Assembly (NCBI RefSeq): GCF_000236805.1
Contig: NZ_AGFX01000041.1
Location: 248,001 to 312,000, forward strand
Length of the DNA: 64,000 nucleotides
Reading direction: 5' to 3'
Origin: Paenibacillus peoriae KCTC 3763
Lineage (GTDB): Bacteria; Bacillota; Bacilli; Paenibacillales; Paenibacillaceae
A model generated the notes under the pieces. It was not told the DNA's origin. It did no database searches and worked only from the letters and a program-made list of their open reading frames with translations. How positions within the stretch are numbered: the stretch's first letter is position 1; the number at the start of each line of letters is the position of its first letter. Made by a program: the position numbers and the translations under genes. This document shows positions 51,812-60,683 of this stretch, piece after piece.

Positions 51812-53860
51812 CTACACTGATTTGATTTTATTGGAGCGATACATCAAGTACAGGAAATATGGAGCGCCAATCAGGGCGATCAGCAGCCCGGAAGGAATCT
51901 CCGTCGGTGCAAGCACCGTCCGTCCAATCGTGTCAGCCAGCACCAGCATTACCGCTCCCAAGATGCTTGACAGAATAATGGATCGGCGTACATGGTGCCC
52001 GATCAGCGTGCGCACGATATGCGGAGCAATCAATCCAATGAAGCCAATCGTACCCACGCAGGCTACCGCTCCGCCCGCTAGCAGTACGCCCACTGCCATC
52101 GCCAGCAAACGGGTGCGACGCACGGGAAGCCCCAGCCCCATGGCGCTGCTGTCGTCAAATACCAAAAGATCGAAGCGACGAGCCAGCCACCAGGCTACTG
52201 GCAGCAGCACGAGTAGAAAGGCCAAAATCGTCATCACCTGTCCCCAGCTTCGAGCGTAGGTACTGCCCGTCAGCCAGATATAACCCGTGCTGCCCCACAG
52301 GGAGCCCTGGATGATCAACACCTGAATTCCGGCTGCTCCTATCGCCGATACGGCAATACCGAGTAGTATCACAACAGACGGGTTCAGATGCTTATTCCAT
52401 GACAGAAAGAAAATCACCGCCGCCGAGACCATCGCTCCGGCGATTGCCGCGACTGGCAGCATATATACAGGCAGACCGGGCCAGACGATAATCACTGCAA
52501 GCGCGCCGAATCCGGCTCCTGAAGAGACCCCGATGATCGAGGCATCGGCTAACGGATTGCGAACAGCCAGTTGAATCAAAACGCCGCTGGCCGCAATCGC
52601 GATGCCTGCCCCAGCCACCACCAACGTACGTGGAATCCGGAACTGCAGCAAAGCCGAATTCGCGCTCTCCCCGCCGAACAAACCAGACAGCAGATCGCCT
52701 ACCGGAATACGCATGCCCCCAAACATCAGGCTGAATACGGTCAACAGCACAGCTCCGCACCCGAATAGCGTGGCCAGCCTGTCGAACGGCAATTTTCGTG
52801 AACGGACACCTATGTTCATTGAAGACTGTCCGCCACTGCCGGAAGGCAGCTTCATCTTCCAGAGAATCAGCCAAATTAACCACGGGGCCCCAATCAATGC
52901 CATGACCGCTCCAGTTGGCAGATTCATGCTTGATTGGTGAACCATTTTTGCCAGCACGTCAGCGCCCGTTAGCAGTAGCGCTCCCCATAGGAAAGAGCCA
53001 GGCAGTACCCAGCGGTGCATTTTCAGGCCGCTTAAGCGTACCAAATGCGGAGCAACCAGTCCCACAAACCCGATAGGCCCGATGACGCTCACCGTAACCG
53101 TCGACAGCAGGACCGCCAATACAATACCTACAGCCCGCGTCAAGCCAACCCTTTGCCCCAGGGACGTGGAAGTGGACTCATCCAGATCGAGCACATCGAA
53201 CTGCCTCGACAGCAGAACTGCAATAATTGAAAGCCCTACAACCCAGGGCCAGGCGTAAATCGTACCGCTCCAGTCGTTTTGCACCAGCGAGCCGGAACCC
53301 CAGAGAAACAGCCCCTGTGTTTCAAAGGAATAAAAGATATGCAGTGCTCCGGTAAACGAACCGAGGACCATAGATACAATCAAGCCGGCAAGCGCCAATC
53401 GAATCGGACTTCCCTTTCGCCCGCCGCCCATGAAATAAGCGAGCACTGCCGCCAGCAGACCGCCTATGGCAGCGAACAGAAACGGCGCTTGATGCAGTAA
53501 GCCAGGGAACATCACCGCACCAAGCACAACTACAAAGTAGGCTCCAGCGTTAATTCCGAGTGTATCAGAAGCTGCCAGCGGATTTTTGGTAATCGCCTGC
53601 AGCAATGCACCAGCAATCGCCAGTGCACCGCCAGCCAGGATTCCAATGACCGTGCGTGGCATTCGCAAATCCCAAATCATATTGTGGTCCAGTGTATTCT
53701 GTCGCTGGACCAGCGCCTCAATGACTGTACGCAATGGTATGGATGACTCTCCATAGCACAAGCTTACAAAAAAAAGCACAGCAAGGACGGCCAAACCGCC
53801 CCCAAAGATGCTCCCTACACGCCAAACCTTCGACAACCCTGCTGTACCTGTCTGGGTCAT
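51812..53860 (-). CDS. fused double permease for iron-siderophore uptake (FecCD family)
   Basis: 682 residues, about twice the length of a FecCD subunit. Two homologous halves follow each other: the first with LRMPRTVIGILAGGALAIAG, NPLAASDTLGINAGA and GFVGLVAPHLVRL; the second with FRIPRTLVVAGAGIAIAASG, NPLADASIIGVSSGA and GFIGLIAPHIVRT. The fusion resembles FhuB. It overlaps the binding-protein gene by four bases. No ATPase gene follows, so the transporter must borrow one encoded elsewhere. Confidence 0.93.
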   Translation of the reverse strand: MTQTGTAGLSKVWRVGSIFGGGLAVLAVLFFVSLCYGESSIPLRTVIEALVQRQNTLDHNMIWDLRMPRTVIGILAGGALAIAGALLQAITKNPLAASDTLGINAGAYFVVVLGAVMFPGLLHQAPFLFAAIGGLLAAVLAYFMGGGRKGSPIRLALAGLIVSMVLGSFTGALHIFYSFETQGLFLWGSGSLVQNDWSGTIYAWPWVVGLSIIAVLLSRQFDVLDLDESTSTSLGQRVGLTRAVGIVLAVLLSTVTVSVIGPIGFVGLVAPHLVRLSGLKMHRWVLPGSFLWGALLLTGADVLAKMVHQSSMNLPTGAVMALIGAPWLIWLILWKMKLPSGSGGQSSMNIGVRSRKLPFDRLATLFGCGAVLLTVFSLMFGGMRIPVGDLLSGLFGGESANSALLQFRIPRTLVVAGAGIAIAASGVLIQLAVRNPLADASIIGVSSGAGFGALAVIIVWPGLPVYMLPVAAIAGAMVSAAVIFFLSWNKHLNPSVVILLGIAVSAIGAAGIQVLIIQGSLWGSTGYIWLTGSTYARSWGQVMTILAFLLVLLPVAWWLARRFDLLVFDDSSAMGLGLPVRRTRLLAMAVGVLLAGGAVACVGTIGFIGLIAPHIVRTLIGHHVRRSIILSSILGAVMLVLADTIGRTVLAPTEIPSGLLIALIGAPYFLYLMYRSNKIKSV

Positions 53861-54852
53861 TTCGTCAGTACCCCGACCACCTGGTCAACCAGCACTTTGG
53901 ATGAGATTGGGCCACCGAACGTCCATGTCGTCCCGTCCAACGGATAGGTTCGTTTGCCTTTGACAAAGTTCAGTCCGTTCCAGACCGAATTGTTCTTCAT
54001 CGCGGCTCCGAATACGTCGTCCGTCTTTTGCGTAATGTAGATGAAATTGCTGTCCTGTACAGCAGGCAGAGCTTCGATGCCAACGGTGCTAAATCCGTAT
54101 TTCTCCGTCTTGTCCGACTTCCAATCGTTCACCATGCCGATTTTCGACAGTGTTTCCACTACAACCGAGTTGTCCTTGAACATCCGTAGACTTGCGGCAT
54201 TTTGAGCCGTAAAGGCCTGTGTCAGCGCGTAGTGGAAGTTCGTTTTTCCTACTTTTTCCAATACAGCCTTTACCTCTACATAATGCTGGTCAAGTTCACT
54301 TAGAACTTTATCAGCCTGCTCGGTTTTTCCGGTAGCCACAGCGATCTGCTTGAAAATTTCGACCATACGGTCATAATCATAGCCGTTCCCTTTATAAGGA
54401 TCGTATTCTATCGTCGGTGCGATCCCTTTAAGCTGTGCATAGATGGCCGCATTATTATCTGCGTTAGAGATAATAAGATCCGGCTTGAGCGCCGCAATTG
54501 CTTCCAGATTCGGTTCGCCCCGTGTGCCTATATCCGTAACAGAATCAGCAAGCTTCGCCTCTGGCGTCACCCACAGCTTGTAGTCTGCACTGTCCGCATT
54601 GCCGACGGGCTGCACCCCAAGTGCAATCAGGTCTTCGGTAAACGTCCATTCGAGTACAACGACACGTTCTGCCGGCTTGTCCAGCTTGACTTCCCCGTGA
54701 TCATCCTGCACCGTCACTGGTCCAGCCGCTGGAGACGTCTGTTTAGGTCCCGGACTGTCTCCCGCCTTCGAGCTATCCCCTATCTGACCACAGCCAGCCA
54801 GCATAATAGTAAAGACCATAAATAACAGTAGGCCATTCCACTTCTTCTTCAT
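53857..54852 (-). CDS. iron-siderophore binding lipoprotein
   Basis: 331 residues with a lipobox (FTIMLAGCGQ), a Ser/Gly/Pro linker, and a class III periplasmic-binding-protein fold: VTVQDDHGEVKLDKPAERVV, TDIGTRGEPNLEAIAALKPD, LIISN, and YALTQAFTAQNAASLRMFKD. It delivers ferric siderophore to the fused permease. A near-perfect Fur box lies 36 bases upstream of its start, so both genes should be induced by iron shortage. Confidence 0.93.
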   Translation of the reverse strand: MKKKWNGLLLFMVFTIMLAGCGQIGDSSKAGDSPGPKQTSPAAGPVTVQDDHGEVKLDKPAERVVVLEWTFTEDLIALGVQPVGNADSADYKLWVTPEAKLADSVTDIGTRGEPNLEAIAALKPDLIISNADNNAAIYAQLKGIAPTIEYDPYKGNGYDYDRMVEIFKQIAVATGKTEQADKVLSELDQHYVEVKAVLEKVGKTNFHYALTQAFTAQNAASLRMFKDNSVVVETLSKIGMVNDWKSDKTEKYGFSTVGIEALPAVQDSNFIYITQKTDDVFGAAMKNNSVWNGLNFVKGKRTYPLDGTTWTFGGPISSKVLVDQVVGVLTK

Positions 54853-54888
54853 TCCTCTTATTCACCCCTGTATGTATACGTCGCCTTA

Positions 54889-54907
54889 GACAATGATTAT
54901 CATTATC
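54889..54907 (-). promoter_or_regulatory. Fur box
   Basis: GACAATGATTATCATTATC matches the 19-bp consensus GATAATGATTATCATTATC at 18 positions. Placed just upstream of the binding-lipoprotein gene. Confidence 0.9.
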
Positions 54908-55025
54908 AGTAAAAGGGTATAGGGGTTAGCGATTTTTGTCAATAAGGATTCTATTGAAATAGCATAAGCAGTATATTTTTGCAAAAGTGCGGCTACTCTT
55001 TAGTCAGAAATCCAAATTGAATCGC

Positions 55026-55056
55026 AAACGGGTTCCGTTTATGATAGCTTTATCAT
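55026..55056. promoter_or_regulatory. two adjacent palindromes before the IF-3 paralog
   Basis: AAACGG-GTT-CCGTTT (55026-55040) is directly followed by ATGATA-GCTT-TATCAT (55041-55056). Both are perfect. The SD (GGGAGG) follows about ten bases later, so they could be an operator or leader hairpins. Confidence 0.55.
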
Positions 55057-55081
55057 TGTTTTTAAGGGAGGCTGCATTAAC

Positions 55082-55600
55082 GTGGCAGTATTAATCAACG
55101 AGCAAATTAAGGCGGACGAAGTAATGCTCACCGGACTCGGAGGGGAACAGCTCGGTATGGTCTCCAAGGCAGAAGCCTTGGCTATGGCCCGATCCAAAGG
55201 AGCAGACCTGGTCTGTACCTCATTGATGAGCAGCCCACCGCCCTGTGCCCTGGTTCCGAAGGGCAAGGGGAAAGCGCTCGCGCAAAAAGAGTCCGCAGCA
55301 CGCAAAACGAATGTTGGACAAGCTGTTGGAAAGAGCGGTAAAGAAAAAATCAAGGAGCTGCGCTTCACTGCTCATATTGAGGAGCATGATTACGATACGA
55401 AGCTGCGTCAGGCGGACAAATATCTGCGCTCCGGCAAGCCGGTGCAGTTGGTTGTCAAATCATCCGGCGCGAAGGAAGCTCCTGTCGCCAAAGCGGTGCT
55501 GGAGCGACTGCTGGTCGACCTAAAGGAAGCCGGAGTGAAGGACACTGGAATCCAGACGAGCGGCAAAGGCTCACAGGTGAAATTAAACCCACGCTTCTGA
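55082..55600 (+). CDS. translation initiation factor IF-3 paralog
   Basis: 172 residues with the IF-3 plan: N-terminal LINEQIKADEVMLTGLGGEQ, LGMVSKAEALAMARSKGADL; an Ala/Lys-rich linker; C-terminal KELRFTAHIEEHDYDTKLRQ, ADKYLRSGKPVQLVV. The usual PPVC(R/K)-MDYGK-type stretch is altered (SSPPPCALVPKGKGK), and the C-terminal GR motif is missing (VVKSSGAKEAP). It starts at GTG with GGGAGG upstream and is not next to rpmI-rplT, so it is not the housekeeping infC. A specialised or stress variant is inferred. Confidence 0.85.
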   Translation: MAVLINEQIKADEVMLTGLGGEQLGMVSKAEALAMARSKGADLVCTSLMSSPPPCALVPKGKGKALAQKESAARKTNVGQAVGKSGKEKIKELRFTAHIEEHDYDTKLRQADKYLRSGKPVQLVVKSSGAKEAPVAKAVLERLLVDLKEAGVKDTGIQTSGKGSQVKLNPRF

Positions 55601-55979
55601 GAGGTTACATGAGGTATGCTCTGTACGACCCTAAAGACTTTTTTTCTATATTAAAGGAAGCAGCCGAATCACCAACAAAGACAATGCAGGCTCAGACTCC
55701 TTTTATTGAGGGGTCTTTTCCTATTTTGCTAACTGTAAAATATTTAAAATTTAAACCACTTGATTTCGCCCTCCGCCTCATTTATTCTCGATATATAATT
55801 ACAGTGGGCTTTATAATTCGGACATATCCAACAAATTTTTATGCATAGGTCTTTATGCAGAGTTAATTTTTGTTAATATCCAATATCAGGGCCTAAGGTA
55901 CTATGATAGATTACATTTTAATGATATATTGATAAATAATATAAAAGACTATATACCCAGGGCTTGGGCTGGAGGATGT
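55601..55979. other. intergenic region with a terminator
   Basis: The IF-3 gene is followed by a short open frame (55609-55848) that I do not believe in. AGACTCC and GGGGTCT (55694-55720) with a T run form the likely terminator. The rest is AT-rich and featureless except for the ribosome site of the next gene. Confidence 0.55.
55694..55720 (+). terminator. terminator after the IF-3 paralog
   Basis: AGACTCC, nine bases, GGGGTCT (one G-U pair), TTTT. Confidence 0.65.
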
Positions 55980-56525
55980 ATGAAAAAGGAATCAAATCAA
56001 GACGAAACCAGTTATTTATTTAATGTTGATGTATTAGTTAAAGGCCGTTCGAACGTAGAGGCCCTTCAGTTCTTGCTTAATCTCTTGAGCCAACATGATC
56101 AAATTGCCGATAGCCGGATTCAATCTGGCATCGAACTTGGTAATTTAATCGAAGCTGCTTTGTATCTAAAAAAACAGTCTGCTAACGACTCATCGGACCC
56201 CGCCACTAAGCTTGCGGAAAAGTTTTCCAAAAAGAAGTCTGCCGCTGTTATGACTAAGCCAGCTGCCGTTCAAGAGATCAAACAATCCCGCACACAGCCG
56301 AAGCCTGCAACACAACAAGAACTTAACACATATGAATGGATTCAGCGCTATATACAAGATAATACACTTGTGCGTTTAATCGTGAATCGCTATGGCGGAC
56401 AGCGCAGCATTCCCTGCCGCATTCTCAACCTGGATCATGGCAACAACTTGCTGAGTGTGTATCATGTGGATGAGAAGCAAGTGTACTCCTTTAAAATGAA
56501 TGAAATTGATGAAATCACAACGTAA
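55980..56525 (+). CDS. 181-residue protein of unknown function
   Basis: The ATG at 55980 has GGAGG four bases upstream; an earlier ATG has none. Three parts are visible: an N-terminal helical segment (SYLFNVDVLVKGRSNVEALQ, FLLNLLSQHDQI), a Lys/Ala/Pro/Gln linker (about residues 75-120), and a C-terminal beta-rich part (IQDNTLVRLIVNRYGGQRSI, PCRILNLDHGNNLLSVYHVD) that looks like a small Sm- or SH3-like barrel. The last part could bind RNA or protein; that is a guess. Followed by a terminator. Confidence 0.7.
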   Translation: MKKESNQDETSYLFNVDVLVKGRSNVEALQFLLNLLSQHDQIADSRIQSGIELGNLIEAALYLKKQSANDSSDPATKLAEKFSKKKSAAVMTKPAAVQEIKQSRTQPKPATQQELNTYEWIQRYIQDNTLVRLIVNRYGGQRSIPCRILNLDHGNNLLSVYHVDEKQVYSFKMNEIDEITT

Positions 56526-56560
56526 ACACAATAACTTTCAACACGAACTAAAGCATGAAA

Positions 56561-56614
56561 AAAAGAGAACCGATAGGAAATGCGATACACCTTTCCTATT
56601 GATTCTCTTTTTTC
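56561..56614. terminator. bidirectional terminator
   Basis: AAAAGAGAAC-CGATAGGAAA and TTTCCTATTGATTCTCTTTT pair with one mismatch; convergent genes on both sides. Confidence 0.85.
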
Positions 56615-56633
56615 GTATTCCCAAATCGAGTCA

Positions 56634-57017
56634 CTAATCCTCTTTCTTCAGCCCCATTGCAGGCCAGGCCAGGCATGCCCAGCCTGCAATAAAACAAACG
56701 CCCCCCAATGGAGTAATAGCACCCAGGACACGGATTCCGGTCAAACTTAGCACATATAGGCTGCCGGAAAATAAAATAATACCCGTGAACAGCAGACGCG
56801 CTGCCCACCTTAAACGGTTCGAAGCCCCCCATTGTCCGGCAGCCAATGCAATGATCAGCAAACCGACAGCATGAATCATATGATATTTTACACCTGTTTC
56901 ATACACAGCCAATGCATCCGCGTCAATTTGCGCTTTCACAATATGTGCTCCAAACGCTCCAATGGCTACTGCCAACAGCATCATTATAGATCCCATAATT
57001 ATCCATCTACGTTGCAT
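56634..57017 (-). CDS. DUF423-family membrane protein (YgdD/YwdK-like)
   Basis: 127 residues with four membrane helices. The family pattern is clear: GSIMMLLAVAIGAFGAHIVK, ETGVKYHMIHAVGLLIIALA, GIILFSGSLYVLSLTGIRVL, GAITPLGGVCFIAGWACLAW. The ATG at 57017 has AAAGGAG nine bases upstream. Function unknown in the family; often near redox or cell-envelope genes elsewhere. Single-gene unit here. Confidence 0.88.
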   Translation of the reverse strand: MQRRWIIMGSIMMLLAVAIGAFGAHIVKAQIDADALAVYETGVKYHMIHAVGLLIIALAAGQWGASNRLRWAARLLFTGIILFSGSLYVLSLTGIRVLGAITPLGGVCFIAGWACLAWPAMGLKKED

Positions 57018-57234
57018 ATTTATGTACTCCTTTCTTCTCATTCATTAATCCTAACGTTCTTCCTATTTTATCGAATAGGTATGAAGTTTACCAGCTAGCC
57101 CGTATGGTTGGATCCCTACAGAATTTGGTGTTTAAACCTTGCCTTTTGGAGGGTAATGTGTAAGGCGGCTTGCTTTTTTGCTTATTTTGTGGAAAATTAG
57201 TACCTGTTCAGACTATGTTCAAGGAGTTGAAAAA

Positions 57235-57708
57235 ATGAAAACCCAAGATCCTAATTTGCAAAATCCTGCTGCGTCTGAGGAGCACCCTGTTTTTTCAGAA
57301 GCTCCTGTGTACCAGCCTCCGATCAAACTCAAGCACTCCGGTCCCGGGATTGCTTCTTTTATTATGTCGCTCGTCAGTCTGATCGGATATATTATTATGG
57401 CTATTATGGTCATTAATCTGCTTGCTCATTTCAGCCAGTACCAAACGATGAATCCGGAAGTCGTTCTGCAACAAACCGGAACCGTGCTGCTTCCTTTTAT
57501 TTTTCTAGGCAGTCTGTTGCTGAATTGTAGCGGACTTGTGGTCGGTATTATTGGAATCGCGTTGAAAAACCGTAAGAAGGCCTTTGCTATCACAGGATTG
57601 ATCATTAATGCACTCATTATTGTGGGCTTTATTGCACTTCTTGCCATCGGCCTTGCTATTCCGAATAGCACTGCAGATATTTATCCTTCCACCGTGCAAT
57701 CTTTATAA
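57235..57708 (+). CDS. small membrane protein with DUF4190-like helix pair
   Basis: 157 residues. After a Pro-rich cytoplasmic start (NLQNPAASEEHPVFSEAPVY) come three hydrophobic segments: IASFIMSLVSLIGYIIMAIM, LLPFIFLGSLLLNCSGLVVG and FAITGLIINALIIVGFIALL. The GxIxGxxALxxxK-like turn (GIIGIALKNRKKAFAITGLI) is typical of DUF4190-type proteins. The ATG at 57235 with AAGGAG is preferred over the upstream one. It precedes degV by 33 bases. Confidence 0.75.
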   Translation: MKTQDPNLQNPAASEEHPVFSEAPVYQPPIKLKHSGPGIASFIMSLVSLIGYIIMAIMVINLLAHFSQYQTMNPEVVLQQTGTVLLPFIFLGSLLLNCSGLVVGIIGIALKNRKKAFAITGLIINALIIVGFIALLAIGLAIPNSTADIYPSTVQSL

Positions 57709-57741
57709 TTTTCCCGCATCACACAGAGAGGATTCTTATGT

Positions 57742-58593
57742 ATGAACAAAATTAAAATTTTTGCGGACAGTACCAGTGATATTCCTGCCGACTGGCGCCA
57801 ACAATACGAGATTAGCATTGTACCATTGTATACCGTGTTTGGTGATGAAGCATTACAGGACGGGGTGAACATTCACCCGGAACAATTATTTCAGCGTGTA
57901 AGCCGCGAGGGACAATTGCCGCGCACCGCTGCACCTTCTCCAGCTGATTTTATTCAAGCCTTTTCTCCCTACATAGAACAAGGGGACGACATTTTATATA
58001 TCAGTCTGTCTTCTGAGCTGTCTTCGACGTACCAAAATGCACTGCTCGCTGCCTCTGAATTCCCGGAAGGTCGCATCACGGTTTTTGATTCTCTGAATTT
58101 ATCATGTGGCTTTGGCCTGCTTGTGATGAAAGCTGCACGCGCGGCAGCAAATGGCAGTACGATGGATCAGATTGTAGAGATGCTGACAAAAACCCGGCCG
58201 TTGGTGGATACGGAATTTGTCATTGATACACTTGAATACCTGTACAAAGGCGGCAGATGCTCAGGAATGCAAAACCTGATCGGCAGTCTGCTCAAAATTC
58301 GTCCGGTCATTAAAGTCATTGACGGAAAAATGACGCCTGCATACAAAGTCCGTGGCAAACGTGAAAAAGCACTGGAGCAGATGCTGCAAAATGCCCTGAA
58401 CCAGCGGGATCAAATGGATAATGACATGATCATTGTCGTACATGCTTTGGCTGAGCAAGATGCGCTCATGCTGCAAGCTCGTTTGAAAGAAGAAACGAAG
58501 GCACAAGAGGTGCTGCTGGCTACAGCTGGATGCGTCATATCGAGTCATTGCGGACCTCAGACCATCGGTATTATGTATGCCAAAAAAGCATAG
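57742..58593 (+). CDS. DegV-family fatty-acid-binding protein
   Basis: 283 residues with the DegV signatures: IKIFADSTSDIPADW (start), TAAPSPADFIQAF, ISLSSELSSTYQNALLAASE, VFDSLNLSCGFGLLVMKAAR, DTLEYLYKGGRCSG and VVHALAEQDALML. Relatives (FakB) bind a fatty acid and present it to the kinase FakA; the ligand pocket residues look conserved. GAGAGG lies upstream of the start, and it may be cotranscribed with the preceding membrane protein gene. Confidence 0.92.
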   Translation: MNKIKIFADSTSDIPADWRQQYEISIVPLYTVFGDEALQDGVNIHPEQLFQRVSREGQLPRTAAPSPADFIQAFSPYIEQGDDILYISLSSELSSTYQNALLAASEFPEGRITVFDSLNLSCGFGLLVMKAARAAANGSTMDQIVEMLTKTRPLVDTEFVIDTLEYLYKGGRCSGMQNLIGSLLKIRPVIKVIDGKMTPAYKVRGKREKALEQMLQNALNQRDQMDNDMIIVVHALAEQDALMLQARLKEETKAQEVLLATAGCVISSHCGPQTIGIMYAKKA

Positions 58594-58605
58594 TTTCAAA
58601 TCCAA

Positions 58606-58656
58606 AGGGTGTCCCAAAAGCCATGAAATGGCTGCTGGGACACCCTCGTTGTTTTT
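58606..58656 (+). terminator. terminator after degV
   Basis: AGGGTGTCCC and GGGACACCCT enclose an inner AGCCAT/ATGGCT stem, then GTTGTTTTTC. Confidence 0.85.
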
Positions 58657-58720
58657 CGAGTAAGATGTACGTAAACACGAATATGGACGCTCCGCGAACG
58701 GACCGTTGTTCCAATCGCTG

Positions 58721-58770
58721 TTGTCTCCAGATTTATTAATTTTACCTTAGCGGTGAAAATCCGGAGACAA
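58721..58770. repeat. large imperfect stem-loop in a gene-free stretch
   Basis: TTGTCTCCAGATTT and AAATCCGGAGACAA pair with one mismatch across a 22-base gap. Preceded by ATATGGACGCTCCGCGAACG. It looks like a dispersed intergenic repeat, but only one copy is in the window. The rest of 58657-58987 shows no gene. Confidence 0.45.
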
Positions 58771-58987
58771 AGGCGACCGCTGCCGCTTTTCCACAATCGT
58801 TCCGTCCTCTCCGCTGCTTTGAGCAGAAAAAGTTTCTACAGTCCTCTTAAAATCACAAAAGAAATCGCCTTTTTGGTGTTTTTCCAGCAATTTAGCAATG
58901 AATAACTTTACTATTTTTGATAGTATTATTCGTCGAGTGACGATATATGCATCTACAATCTATCATAAAAAAAGAAGGTTATTCGGT

Positions 58988-60613
58988 ATGAGTTCCAAGC
59001 GATCACATTGGTTAACCCGGCTCACCCTGGCAGCAACTACAGCCATAACGATATTCACCACATCTACTTCATATTTAGCTGCCCCGGCAGCAGCATCCGG
59101 CATAGCGTTTCAGGATATTTCACACAGCTACGCCTATCAATCTATCATTTCCCTGCATGCTAAAGGGATTTTGACAGGTACACAACCAGGCTACTTCTCC
59201 CCCAAAAAAGCAGTTACGAGAGCCGAATGGGTTACCGCACTGGATCGCACGCTTGGTCTGCAGTCTGTAAAAGCGACCGTTGCTTCCTATCGGGATGTAT
59301 CCAAACAAGCGTGGTATTACGGCTGGATCGAAGCTGCTTCCCAGCTTGATATCGTTCAGGGAGGAACGACCGCTACATTCCAGCCCAACCATTCTGTAAC
59401 CCGACAAGAAGCAGCCTTGATGATCGCACGTCTTATCCGCTCTTCGGGGGGATCAGGAGAAGCCACTTCCTCTTTCACAGATGCTGATGAGATTGCAGAT
59501 TGGGCGCTTGAAGCTGTAACCACCGTGAATCGCTACGGCTTTATGAAAGGTGAAAATAAATATTTTCACCCCACATCTTCCCTCACCCGGGAAGAAACAG
59601 CGGCCATACTGGAGCGTCTGCTGACATATTCCACGCAGCATGCTCGGTCAACCGCTTCCTCCGCCACTTCTATCCGACTAGGGTGGCAATATGATCAAAC
59701 CGTTCAGCAGTTTGAAAACACTGTGCTGCAGTCCAACATCAATACGCTGTCACCACGCTGGTTTTTTCTGAACGAAACAGGTACGCTCAGTGATTATACG
59801 GATTCGTCACTGCTCACCTGGTCCAAACAGCATCATAAAAAAATCTGGGCTATGGTCGGCAATCGTTCCAATCTGACGATGACCCATCAAATTTTGTCCA
59901 GTGAGGCTTTACGGAGTAAAACCATAAACCAGCTTGCCCATGTCGTGTCCGCACATGGTTTGGACGGGCTTGTCATTGATTTTGAAAATGTGGATGGTCA
60001 GGATCGAGCCAATCTCACATTGTTCATCCAGCAATTAAAAGCCAGGCTGAAAAGCCTGAATGCTCTACTGGCAATTTGCGTATCGCCTGATTACGGCACG
60101 GACTGGACAGCCGCCTTTGATTATAAGCAGCTTGGTGCTGCGGCAGACTATATGATCCTCATGGGATATGACGAGCATTGGGGAGGCAGCTCGATTCCCG
60201 GCTCCGTATCCTCATTGCCATGGCTCCGTGAAAGCGTGAGACGCTTTGAGCAAACGACCGATCCTGGCAAGGCAATATTGGCACTACCTTTATTTACAAG
60301 AAATTGGACGCTCAATGCGAGCGGTCAATCGGTTGCTTCCACTGATATTTCACTAAATGAGCAAAATCAACTAGTGTCCCATGCCGCTTCCAAACCGGTG
60401 TGGAATAAGGATGTTCAGCAGTATACGGTGTCTTACAAAGACACGCAGCGGCATAAGCTATGGCTGGAGGAAGGACGATCCTTTACCCTTAAGTATCGAT
60501 TGGGACAGGATGAAGGATTTGCAGGCTTCGCCTACTGGTATCCGGGCGGGGCAAGCTCTGATCTGTGGTCCAGTATAAAAAATACAGACCGATTCCTGCA
60601 GCGTGGCTTGTAA
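58988..60613 (+). CDS. S-layer-homology surface protein with GH18 (YaaH/YdhD-like) domain
   Basis: 541 residues. A signal peptide (LTLAATTAITIFTTSTSYLA-APAAA) is followed by three SLH domains, at about residues 40-90, 98-148 and 158-210 (FQDISHSYAYQSIISLHAKG; YRDVSKQAWYYGWIEAASQL; FTDADEIADWALEAVTTVNR). The GH18 domain spans about 225-535; its active site is HGLDGLVIDFENVDGQDR with the catalytic Glu. It should be anchored to wall polymer by the SLH repeats and cut or bind peptidoglycan or chitin-like glycan. AGAAGG precedes the ATG at 58988. Confidence 0.9.
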   Translation: MSSKRSHWLTRLTLAATTAITIFTTSTSYLAAPAAASGIAFQDISHSYAYQSIISLHAKGILTGTQPGYFSPKKAVTRAEWVTALDRTLGLQSVKATVASYRDVSKQAWYYGWIEAASQLDIVQGGTTATFQPNHSVTRQEAALMIARLIRSSGGSGEATSSFTDADEIADWALEAVTTVNRYGFMKGENKYFHPTSSLTREETAAILERLLTYSTQHARSTASSATSIRLGWQYDQTVQQFENTVLQSNINTLSPRWFFLNETGTLSDYTDSSLLTWSKQHHKKIWAMVGNRSNLTMTHQILSSEALRSKTINQLAHVVSAHGLDGLVIDFENVDGQDRANLTLFIQQLKARLKSLNALLAICVSPDYGTDWTAAFDYKQLGAAADYMILMGYDEHWGGSSIPGSVSSLPWLRESVRRFEQTTDPGKAILALPLFTRNWTLNASGQSVASTDISLNEQNQLVSHAASKPVWNKDVQQYTVSYKDTQRHKLWLEEGRSFTLKYRLGQDEGFAGFAYWYPGGASSDLWSSIKNTDRFLQRGL

Positions 60614-60618
60614 AAGCG

Positions 60619-60661
60619 AAAAACCTTCAACCTCACGTGAAAAGTGAAGTTGAAGGTTTTT
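60619..60661. terminator. bidirectional terminator
   Basis: AAAAACCTTCAACCTCAC and GTGAAGTTGAAGGTTTTT, with minor mismatch, between convergent genes. Confidence 0.88.
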
Positions 60662-60683
60662 GGTATACATCCATATTGCCAGC

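Noticed and set aside
55609-55848. A 79-codon plus-strand frame after the IF-3 gene
   Set aside because: A terminator lies inside it, its product has no sensible domain, and no SD with proper spacing was seen.
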